Positions 25,917 to 35,150 of a DNA stretch of 64,000 nucleotides are shown in pieces. Numbering within the stretch: the stretch's first letter is position 1; every line of letters begins with the position of its first letter. Below the pieces are notes generated by a model. The model saw nothing but the letters and a program-made list of their open reading frames with translations. It was not told the origin of the DNA and did no database searches. Source of the DNA: JBNKVT01 sp050299335 (GTDB taxonomy: Bacteria > Pseudomonadota > Alphaproteobacteria > Rhodobacterales > Rhodobacteraceae); assembly GCA_050299335.1 (NCBI GenBank), contig JBNKVT010000008.1, positions 124,001 to 188,000 on the forward strand, written 5' to 3'. Position numbers and translations under genes: made by a program.

Positions 25917-25945
25917 AGGCGGCGTCTGCAGCGTTCCGCCTTTTT
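25917..25945 (+). terminator. Rho-independent terminator on the plus strand
   Basis: AGGCGG (25917-25922), a 13-nt loop and CCGCCT (25936-25941) followed by TTTT form a plausible intrinsic terminator. No plus-strand gene precedes it; only the CIRCE element lies about 60 bp upstream. Confidence 0.55.
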
Positions 25946-26114
25946 CCCGATAGATCACGTTCCACCAACACGCGTTGAAATCGATGGAATTCCTCGCGCA
26001 ATTGGGGGTTCAAGGAAACGGCGGTCTGCTGTAACACACAGAAAATACAGTGAAATCACGGATAGCCCTTCTGACCCACGCCTCAGCCCCTATCCGTCCA
26101 GAAGCGGTGGCGCG
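25946..26114. other. Spacer downstream of parC, nothing recognised
   Basis: The rest of the 377-bp region without a gene between usg (start 25737) and the parC stop. Apart from the CIRCE site and terminator, I see no reading frame, repeat or RNA gene. Confidence 0.4.
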
Positions 26115-28394
26115 TCATTCGCCAGCCCGCAACCCCGCCAATTCGGTAAACCGGTTGTCGCGCGGAAAACCGCGCGGGGCCATCCGTCCGGCACTCGCCC
26201 GCTTGCCAAGCCATTCCGACAGGTCCGGCTCGGTCCGCGTCCGCCCACCGCCATCCTTCCACTGCAGGCCTTCGGCCAGGTTGAAGGTGGTGGCGTCCGA
26301 CAGCCCGCCATCCTTGTATTTCTGCAGCCGCACACCCTTGCCGCGCCCCATCTCGGGCAATTCGGCAAGCGGGAAGACCAGCACCTTGCGGTTCTCGCCC
26401 ACGCAAGCGACGTGATCGCCAGTGACCGCCCGGCAGACCCGCGCCGTCACCCCGTCCTTCACGTTCAGCACCTGTCGACCGGCCCGCGTCTGGGCGATCA
26501 CATCCGCCTCGGGCACCACGAACCCGTCCCCGGCGCTTGACGCCACCAAGAGCCGCCCCTCGGCCCGATGCAGGAACAGATCGACAATCGCAGCCTCGTT
26601 CGGCAGATCGACCATCAGCCGCACCGGCTCGCCCATGCCGCGCCCGCCGGGCAGGGCCGAAGCTGCCAGCGTATAGAACCGCCCATTCGAGCCGAACATC
26701 AAGAGCTTGTCCGTCGTCTCGGCATGGAAGGCAAACCTCCCCGTATCGCCGTCCTTGAACTTGAACTCGCCGTCCAGCGCCACATGCCCCTTCATCGCCC
26801 GGATCCAGCCCATTGCCGAGCACACGACCGTGATCGGCTCCCGTTCGATCATCGCATCGAGCGGCACCTCCTCGATCTCGGGCGCGTCCTCGATCACCGT
26901 CCGCCGCTCACCGCCTGGCGCCGATTTCCCGAACTTCTTCCGGGTCTCGCGCAACTGATCGGCGATGCTGTTCCACTGTAGGTCTTCGGACCCCAGCAGA
27001 GAAGCCAGCCCCTCCCGCTCGGCCACCAGTGCATCGCGCTCCTGCTTCAACGCCATCTCTTCCAGCCGCCGCAAGGACCGCAGCCGCATGTTCAGGATCG
27101 CCTCGGCCTGCACTTCCGTGAGGCTGAACTCCGCCATCATCACCGGGCGCGGTTCGTCCTCGGTGCGGATGATCTCGATCACCCGGTCGAGGTTGAGGAA
27201 GGCGATGATGTAGCCCTCCAGCACCTCCAGCCGGTGGTCGATCTTCTCCAGCCGGTGCGTCGTCCGCCGCACCAGCACCTCGCGCCGGTGGTCGAGGAAG
27301 GCCCTGAGCACTTCCTTCAGCGAACACACCTTCGGCGTCCGCCCATCGATCAGCACATTGAGGTTCATCGAGAACCGGGTCTCCAGATCCGACTGCCGGA
27401 ACAGCGTCTCCATCAGCACCGCCGGATCGACGGAACGCGATTTCGGCTCCAAAATCAGGCGGATATCGTCGGCACTCTCGTCCCGCACATCGGCAAGGAT
27501 CGGGATTTTCTTCGCATTGATAAGCTCGGCGATCTTTTCGATCAGCTTCGATTTCTGCACCTGGAACGGGATTTCGGTGACCACGATCTGCCACTGCCCG
27601 CGCCCCAGGTCCTCCGTCGTCCATTTCGCCCGCAGCCGGAACGCCCCGCGCCCGGTCCTGTAGCTTTCGCGCATCGTCTCCACCGGCTCGACCAGCACCC
27701 CGCCCGTCGGAAAATCCGGTGCCTTCACCAGATCGTAGAGCGTGTCGTCGCGCACCAGTTCCGAATTTCCGGCCTTGGCCAGATGAATACAGGCATCGCA
27801 CAACTCGCCAACATTATGCGGCGGAATATTCGTCGCCATCCCGACCGCGATCCCTGACGCCCCGTTGGCGAGCAGGTTCGGCAGCGACGCCGGAAGCACT
27901 TCCGGCTCCTTCAGCGTCCCGTCGTAATTGTCCCGGAAATCGACCGCATCCTCGCCGAGCCCTTCCATCAGCGCCTCGGCCACCGCCGTCAGCCGCGCCT
28001 CGGTATAGCGCTCGGCGGCGGGGTTATCCCCGTCGATATTGCCGAAATTCCCCTGCCCGTCGACCAGCGGGTAGCGCATGTTGAAATCCTGCGCCAGCCG
28101 CGCCATCGCGTCATAGATCGCCTGGTTGCCATGCGGGTGGTAATTCCCCATCACGTCCCCGGAAATCTTCGCCGATTTCCGGAAGGCCGAGGTGGCGCTC
28201 AGCCTCAACTCCCGCATCGCATAGAGAATCCGCCGATGCACCGGCTTCAGCCCGTCCCGCGCATCCGGCAGGGCCCGGTTCATGATCGTCGACAGCGCGT
28301 AGGACAGATACCGCTCGCCCAGGGCGCGGCGAAGCGGCTCGGTCACTTCGGCGGGAGGGGCGGGTATCTGGGGGTCATCGGTGGTCTTGGACAT
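26115..28394 (-). CDS. parC: DNA topoisomerase IV subunit A
   Basis: A 759-residue type IIA topoisomerase A subunit, which cuts and rejoins DNA to decatenate chromosomes. The breakage-reunion domain starts ERYLSYALSTIMNRALPDARDGLKPVHRRIL; the catalytic Tyr is in AERYTEARL. The C-terminal beta-propeller contains only weak blades and lacks the GyrA box QRRGGKG, supporting ParC rather than GyrA. The ATG is at 28394. The partner parE is not in the window. Confidence 0.95.
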   Translation of the reverse strand: MSKTTDDPQIPAPPAEVTEPLRRALGERYLSYALSTIMNRALPDARDGLKPVHRRILYAMRELRLSATSAFRKSAKISGDVMGNYHPHGNQAIYDAMARLAQDFNMRYPLVDGQGNFGNIDGDNPAAERYTEARLTAVAEALMEGLGEDAVDFRDNYDGTLKEPEVLPASLPNLLANGASGIAVGMATNIPPHNVGELCDACIHLAKAGNSELVRDDTLYDLVKAPDFPTGGVLVEPVETMRESYRTGRGAFRLRAKWTTEDLGRGQWQIVVTEIPFQVQKSKLIEKIAELINAKKIPILADVRDESADDIRLILEPKSRSVDPAVLMETLFRQSDLETRFSMNLNVLIDGRTPKVCSLKEVLRAFLDHRREVLVRRTTHRLEKIDHRLEVLEGYIIAFLNLDRVIEIIRTEDEPRPVMMAEFSLTEVQAEAILNMRLRSLRRLEEMALKQERDALVAEREGLASLLGSEDLQWNSIADQLRETRKKFGKSAPGGERRTVIEDAPEIEEVPLDAMIEREPITVVCSAMGWIRAMKGHVALDGEFKFKDGDTGRFAFHAETTDKLLMFGSNGRFYTLAASALPGGRGMGEPVRLMVDLPNEAAIVDLFLHRAEGRLLVASSAGDGFVVPEADVIAQTRAGRQVLNVKDGVTARVCRAVTGDHVACVGENRKVLVFPLAELPEMGRGKGVRLQKYKDGGLSDATTFNLAEGLQWKDGGGRTRTEPDLSEWLGKRASAGRMAPRGFPRDNRFTELAGLRAGE

Positions 28395-28445
28395 AGATAT
28401 TGTGTAGCCGAGCCCCGCATCCCGGTCCAGCGGGAATTGCGCCGC

Positions 28446-28931
28446 TCAGGCCCCGGCACCCGGCCCGATCGGCACCCCCGGCGCGTCCTTCGCCGTCCGG
28501 ATCACCAGCGAGGTCCGCACTGAGGCGACATTGGCCGCCGAGGTCAGCTTGCCGGTCAGGAATTGCTGAAAACTCGACAGATCCGGGGCGACGCATTTCA
28601 GGATGAAGTCAATCTCGCCGTTCAGCATGTGGCACTCCCGCACGTAATCGAGCCCCCGCGCCACGTCCTCGAATGCCACCAGATCGGCCTCGGCCTGGCT
28701 CTTCAGCGACACCATGGCAAAGACCTGAACCTCGAACCCCATCTCGCGGGCATCGACATCGGCATGATACCCCTTGATCAACCCCGCCTCCTCCAGCGCT
28801 CGCACCCGTCTCAGACACGGCGGGGCCGAGATCCCCACCCGCGAGGACAGTTCGACATTCGTCATCCGCCCGTCCGCCTGCAATTCGGCCAGAATCTTCC
28901 GATCAATCGGATCAAGCTTCAGTCGCGCCAT
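28446..28931 (-). CDS. Lrp/AsnC-family transcriptional regulator
   Basis: A 161-residue regulator with an N-terminal helix-turn-helix (LDPIDRKILAELQADGRMTNVELSSRVGIS, then PPCLRRVRALEEAGLI) and a C-terminal RAM ligand domain (FEVQVFAMVSLKSQA onward). Such proteins respond to amino acids as octamers. The ATG at 28931 has AGGAGG about 8 nt upstream. It is divergent from trxB across a repeat-containing spacer; the target genes are unknown. Confidence 0.93.
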   Translation of the reverse strand: MARLKLDPIDRKILAELQADGRMTNVELSSRVGISAPPCLRRVRALEEAGLIKGYHADVDAREMGFEVQVFAMVSLKSQAEADLVAFEDVARGLDYVRECHMLNGEIDFILKCVAPDLSSFQQFLTGKLTSAANVASVRTSLVIRTAKDAPGVPIGPGAGA

Positions 28932-29057
28932 TATCCAATCCTCCTGCCAAACATCCTTATGCCCAACACCCACACCCGGCAATAAAATTTCCCCCTCGCG
29001 CAATATCGCAACCCACTTCCCCTACCTGTTTCCACGCCGGTCCGCCCCCCGGAAGCG

Positions 29058-29123
29058 GGGATCCATCTCGACACACCGCGCGAGCGAGCCTCCGGGGAGG
29101 GGGGATACCCCCTCCCCGGAGGC
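29058..29123. repeat. Dispersed repeat copy B: conserved 32-nt block plus 16-bp hairpin
   Basis: The 32-nt block 29058-29089 shares 28 of 32 bases with copy A at 23653. It merges into a perfect hairpin with 16-bp arms 29088-29103 and 29108-29123 and a GATA loop. The stem sequence differs from copy A while pairing is preserved. It lies in the 298-bp spacer between divergent lrp and trxB, not at a gene end, so termination is not its obvious role. Confidence 0.7.
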
Positions 29124-29229
29124 ACCCCCTCTTGGGTCGCGGCCCGAACACTCCGTTCCCGCTCCTGGGCTCTTTCCTCCAAGGCCCGCCCCCCCTATAT
29201 AGTTCCAGCCCGAAACCACGAGGACCCCC

Positions 29230-30168
29230 ATGGCCGAGACCCGCCACACCCGCCTTCTGATCATCGGCTCCGGCCCGGCCGGCTACACCGCTGCCGTCTA
29301 CGGTTCCCGCGCCATGCTGGAACCGCTGCTGATCCAGGGCATGGAACCCGGCGGTCAGCTGACCACCACCACCGAGGTCGAGAACTGGCCCGGCGACACC
29401 GAGGTCCAGGGCCCCGACCTCATGATCCGCATGCAGGCCCATGCGGCGGCCATGGGCACCGAGATGGTCTCCGACCACATCACTGCCCTCGACCTGTCGA
29501 AACGTCCCTTCACCGCCACCGGCATGGCCGGGACCTACACCGCCGACGCGGTGATCCTGGCCACCGGGGCGCAGGCGAAATGGCTTGGATTGCCGACCGA
29601 AGAGCGCTTCAAGGGCTTCGGCGTCTCGGCTTGTGCCACCTGCGACGGGTTCTTCTACAAGGGCGAGGAGATCGTCGTCATCGGTGGCGGCAATACCGCC
29701 GTCGAAGAGGCGCTGTTCCTGACCAACTTCGCCTCCAGGGTGACGCTGATCCACCGCCGCGACGAGCTGCGCGCCGAGAAGATCCTCCAGGACCGCCTGC
29801 TCAAACACGAGAAGATCCACCCGCTGTGGTTCCACGAACTGGTCGAGGTCATCGGCGAGGACGACCCGCTCGGCGTCACCGGCGTCCGGGTCAAACACAC
29901 CCAGACCGGCGAGATTACCGAGATCCCCTGCAAGGGCGTCTTCGTCGCCATCGGCCACGCGCCGTCGAGCGAGTTGGTCAAGGACCAGCTTGAAACCCAT
30001 ATGGGCGGCTATGTCGTCACCAGGCCCGACAGCACGGCGACCTCGATCCCGGGGGTCTTCGCAGCGGGCGACCTCACCGACCATATCTACCGCCAGGCCG
30101 TCACCTCGGCCGGGATGGGCTGCATGGCGGCGCTGGAAGCGGAGAAATTCCTCGCCGAAGAGGCATAG
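29230..30168 (+). CDS. trxB: Thioredoxin reductase (NADPH)
   Basis: A 312-residue flavoenzyme that reduces thioredoxin. FAD site IIGSGPAGYTAAVY (residues 11-24), redox-active CATC at 136-139 (ACATCDGFFY), NADPH site VIGGGNTAVEEA (151-162) and GVFAAGDLTDHIYRQ near the end. GAGGA precedes the ATG. Thioredoxin itself is not in the window. Its divergent neighbour is an Lrp-type regulator. Confidence 0.97.
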   Translation: MAETRHTRLLIIGSGPAGYTAAVYGSRAMLEPLLIQGMEPGGQLTTTTEVENWPGDTEVQGPDLMIRMQAHAAAMGTEMVSDHITALDLSKRPFTATGMAGTYTADAVILATGAQAKWLGLPTEERFKGFGVSACATCDGFFYKGEEIVVIGGGNTAVEEALFLTNFASRVTLIHRRDELRAEKILQDRLLKHEKIHPLWFHELVEVIGEDDPLGVTGVRVKHTQTGEITEIPCKGVFVAIGHAPSSELVKDQLETHMGGYVVTRPDSTATSIPGVFAAGDLTDHIYRQAVTSAGMGCMAALEAEKFLAEEA

Positions 30169-30336
30169 GGGGCCGCGTCGCGGGCTTTGCACGCGTGCAA
30201 AAATCGTTATGGGATTGATTTTGCTCGGGATAATGGTTTCCGGTGTGTTAATTTCATGGGATTTTACGGTTTGAATGCCAAGGGTGATGGGTGAAATAGC
30301 CCACTCTACAATTGCTTTAACAGAATTTGTACCGCA

Positions 30337-31518
30337 CTACCTAGCGAGCAAAAGCTCAATCTTTGAAAATTGATCTTCACGAGCCGACGCGCCCATAGGA
30401 AATGCGTTGCTGCTCTTAATTGCACTTCCACCCTCAGAACTTCTAACATAGACGCCGGCGCTACCACTCAATATCTTGGAATCTCCGACAGATTCTAATT
30501 CACTTAAGGTATCTCCAGAAGTAAGTACTATATCTTTCGTTACATTCTCTGATACAAGTCGTAGTAACGTTGTTGAGCTTGGACTTAATATCGTAGGCGA
30601 TTCAATCGTAACGTTATTAAAATCCACAATAAAAGATGAAAATATTACCTCATGGTCTCCTATTGCAACCCTTAACATTGCCGTCGTGTCCAACGTCGCT
30701 GGTCTTTTACCCATATTGTTTAAAACAATGTCAGCAACAATCCGCTTCTCCTCCAAGGCACTAAGCCAGCTTTTCAATTCCCCCAAAAACAGGTTAAGCT
30801 TCTCAATATCCGAATCTGTTTCGCTTTTCATGGATATCAATAGTTCTTTAAAAACAAATGAATCTAAATATATGTACATTCTTCTTGAAACATTTTCAGT
30901 AAATATATCGTATTTCTCCCTACTGGTCATCGCTTCGTTAAAAGGTACTTCAGAAAGATCAAATGACGATGCGTTTAGTAGGAGCGTCGCAACTGAGGTG
31001 TTTTTCCATTCGACAGGATGGGTTTGAAACTTATGCAATGGATCAGACTCTTTCGCATCCTGTATTCGACGCATGAACCTCCCTCGCCTAAGGGCATAGG
31101 CCATTTGCTGATCAAATAGGTTTGCCCTTGAATCTGCGGCAATCTGTGCGATCTTTTGCCGCCTCTCAACGAGATTAGTTGCATCCAAGTCACTTAACAA
31201 CAAGTCAATTTCCTCAATATCAGAATATATCCCTTCGGTAACACCAATCCACTGCTCGACTTCGAATATTATCTTCCTAATCTCACTAACAGATAGAATT
31301 TCATCAAAAATCTCTACTGCCATTGGCGCATTATTGTAAGAATCTATTACTGACAAAGGAGTCCTATGGTAGACACTAGGATCCGCAAACTCAACATATC
31401 CCATTTCAGATATTTCAAGATGAACTGTTGCTCGATCCAAATAGTCCTTAATTGAATATCCCGTTAATGCCGAAATACAAAATCCGGATATTGCTGCAAT
31501 TGGTGGCAATAACTTCAT
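30337..31518 (-). CDS. Strongly AT-rich orphan protein with N-terminal membrane anchor
   Basis: A 393-residue protein with one hydrophobic N-terminal segment (residues 4-24), a central helical, charged region (about 70-170) rich in Glu/Lys/Asp, and a beta-rich C-terminal part (about 265-370) with repeated Ser/Thr/Val/Ile strands. No domain is recognised. Its AT-rich codons contrast sharply with trxB and lepA on either side, a clear sign of horizontal transfer. No mobility gene is attached. Function unknown. Confidence 0.75.
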   Translation of the reverse strand: MKLLPPIAAISGFCISALTGYSIKDYLDRATVHLEISEMGYVEFADPSVYHRTPLSVIDSYNNAPMAVEIFDEILSVSEIRKIIFEVEQWIGVTEGIYSDIEEIDLLLSDLDATNLVERRQKIAQIAADSRANLFDQQMAYALRRGRFMRRIQDAKESDPLHKFQTHPVEWKNTSVATLLLNASSFDLSEVPFNEAMTSREKYDIFTENVSRRMYIYLDSFVFKELLISMKSETDSDIEKLNLFLGELKSWLSALEEKRIVADIVLNNMGKRPATLDTTAMLRVAIGDHEVIFSSFIVDFNNVTIESPTILSPSSTTLLRLVSENVTKDIVLTSGDTLSELESVGDSKILSGSAGVYVRSSEGGSAIKSSNAFPMGASAREDQFSKIELLLAR

Positions 31519-31557
31519 AGCAATACACCCCTAAGGTTGTACCGACTGCATACCACA

Positions 31558-33357
<1,800 letters not shown>

Positions 33358-33488
33358 GGGCTCGGATATGTGGGGGAAACGATGGTGTCGTCAAGCGGCG
33401 ACGTGGTCCCGGGAGGCGGGATTTGCGTTGAAATGTGGGCTTGCCGCCCTTAGGTGACGCTCGTTGCAGTCCGGGCGAGGGTATTTTC

Positions 33489-34802
33489 ATGGAATTGCTG
33501 GTTATTCTCGTTCTGGACCTCATTCCAGGGCTGTTCGCGATCGTGGCGGCGATTGCCGGCGGGATCGTTTCCGTCGTCGGGGAAATTCTGGCGGCGGTTC
33601 TGGGGGCCAGCTTTGAGCGGCGGAGAAAGGGGCGGCCTGCAGATGTGCCGAAACCCGCTCCGCGCAAGAGATCGTCGCCGGTGTGGAGGCATATCCTTCT
33701 GGTGCCGGCGGTGGTGATCGGGCTGGGGCTGGTGGTCGTCAATGCGTTCTTTCTGGAGGATGTGGCGCGTTGGGGACTTGGCCGGATCGGCGAGAAATCG
33801 GGCACGGAGATGGGTTTCGAGCGGCTGGAGGGGAATATCTTCACCGGGCGGTTCGAGGTCGAGGGGCTGACAGCGGCGCGACCGGTTGGCGACGGGATCG
33901 GGTTCGATGTTGCCCTGACACGGTTCGATATCGATGTGGCGATGCCGAGCGTTCTGGCGGGGACGGTCCGGGTCGAGACAATGGGCGTCCACGGGCTGGC
34001 GGGGACGGTGACCCGACCCCCGGAGCCGATAGACGTGGGCCCCTCCCCTGCCCCGGAGGCCGGGCGCAAGATGGGCGGTGGCCGTGATTTCGAAATCGAG
34101 CGGCTGGAGATCGCCGATGTCCACCTGATGCTGACCGGCGAAGGCGCGGAGGTGCCGCCGGTCGAGGTCGTGGTCGCCTCGGCACTCAGCGAACCGCTTC
34201 GAAGCAACTGGGCGGTGTTCGATTTCTTCTTCCGCTCGAATATCGACGCGACTGTGAACGGGGCGGAATTCCGGATCTCGTCGGCGGAAATCACCGATGG
34301 GGGCCTTGGCGGGCGGCATACGGAATGGGCCATCGGCGCGGTGCCCCTGGCGATGTTTGCCGACTACCTGCCGCGCGCGCCCTTCACCTGGATGGAGGGG
34401 GGGCAGTTCTCGGCGACGGTGACCGACGAGTGGCGCTATGACGATGCGGACAGGTATGTCGATATGGACTGGCAGGTGACGCTGGCCGGGACCTCGGTCC
34501 GGGTGCCGGCAGAGGCCGGGTTTGCCGAAAAGCTGGCCGCCGAGGCGCTGGCCAAGGTGGTCAACGGGCGCGAGGATGACGTGGTGCTGGGCTTCAGGAC
34601 CCGCATCGACCGCGACCGGTTCGAGAATACCGCCTCGCTGGATGCCGCCGGGGTCTGGGAGGAAATGGCCCGGGGCGTGGCCGAGGCGTTCCGGCCCGGG
34701 GGTGTGCCTGAGACAGACAGCGACGGCGATGAGGGCGACATGCTGGACGGCGCGCGCGACCTCTGGAACCGCCGCTTTGGCACGGACGACGCGGAAAACT
34801 AG
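33489..34802 (+). CDS. Membrane-anchored protein of unknown function (AsmA/DUF748-like features)
   Basis: A 437-residue protein with two N-terminal hydrophobic helices (about residues 2-38 and 67-86), the second preceded by a basic stretch RRRKGRPADVPKPAPRKR. The remaining 350 residues form beta-rich repeats resembling the periplasmic parts of AsmA-like or DUF748 proteins (e.g. FEIERLEIADVHLML and SNIDATVNGAEFRISS). Assignment to that superfamily is tentative. The ATG at 33489 follows GAGGG. The acylphosphatase gene follows 53 bp later. Confidence 0.65.
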   Translation: MELLVILVLDLIPGLFAIVAAIAGGIVSVVGEILAAVLGASFERRRKGRPADVPKPAPRKRSSPVWRHILLVPAVVIGLGLVVVNAFFLEDVARWGLGRIGEKSGTEMGFERLEGNIFTGRFEVEGLTAARPVGDGIGFDVALTRFDIDVAMPSVLAGTVRVETMGVHGLAGTVTRPPEPIDVGPSPAPEAGRKMGGGRDFEIERLEIADVHLMLTGEGAEVPPVEVVVASALSEPLRSNWAVFDFFFRSNIDATVNGAEFRISSAEITDGGLGGRHTEWAIGAVPLAMFADYLPRAPFTWMEGGQFSATVTDEWRYDDADRYVDMDWQVTLAGTSVRVPAEAGFAEKLAAEALAKVVNGREDDVVLGFRTRIDRDRFENTASLDAAGVWEEMARGVAEAFRPGGVPETDSDGDEGDMLDGARDLWNRRFGTDDAEN

Positions 34803-34855
34803 CCTGCCGCCGACTTTTTATGCGATGATTGCGCGAAACGAGGGGAGGATGTGCC

Positions 34856-35131
34856 ATGGGGACTGTCACGATGGAGGCTCGGGTGACGGGCCGGGTGCAG
34901 GGGGTCGGGTACCGGTTCTGGGTCAAGGAACAGGCCGAAACGCTGGGGCTGGAAGGCCGGGTGCAGAACGAGCCGGACCGATCGGTCTCGGTGCTGGTCT
35001 CGGGGCCGGAGGGAGCGGTCGGGGACCTGGTCGAGGCGCTGAAGGACGGGCCTCCGGCGGCGATCGTGGCGGATGTGACCACGACGACGTCCGGCGAGGC
35101 GACGGGGCCTGGGTTTCATATCACCGGGTAG
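34856..35131 (+). CDS. acyP: Acylphosphatase
   Basis: A 91-residue acylphosphatase that hydrolyses carboxyl-phosphate bonds. The active-site Arg20 lies in GRVQGVGYRFWV and Asn38 in GRVQNEPDRSV. Family length (about 90) fits. The ATG at 34856 is preceded by AGGGGAGG. It converges on dnaE2 with only a 19-bp gap, tightly bounding that gene's truncated end. Confidence 0.94.
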   Translation: MGTVTMEARVTGRVQGVGYRFWVKEQAETLGLEGRVQNEPDRSVSVLVSGPEGAVGDLVEALKDGPPAAIVADVTTTTSGEATGPGFHITG

Positions 35132-35150
35132 GGTCCGGCACTGCTTTGGC

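Noticed and set aside
25859..25945. Small RNA or tRNA gene between the CIRCE site and the terminator
   Set aside because: No cloverleaf or other RNA signature, and the distance is only about 60 bp; a scar is the simpler reading.
30209..30274. 21-codon hydrophobic frame after trxB
   Set aside because: No ribosome site and only one short hydrophobic run, so it is not listed as a gene, though the hydrophobicity was noted.
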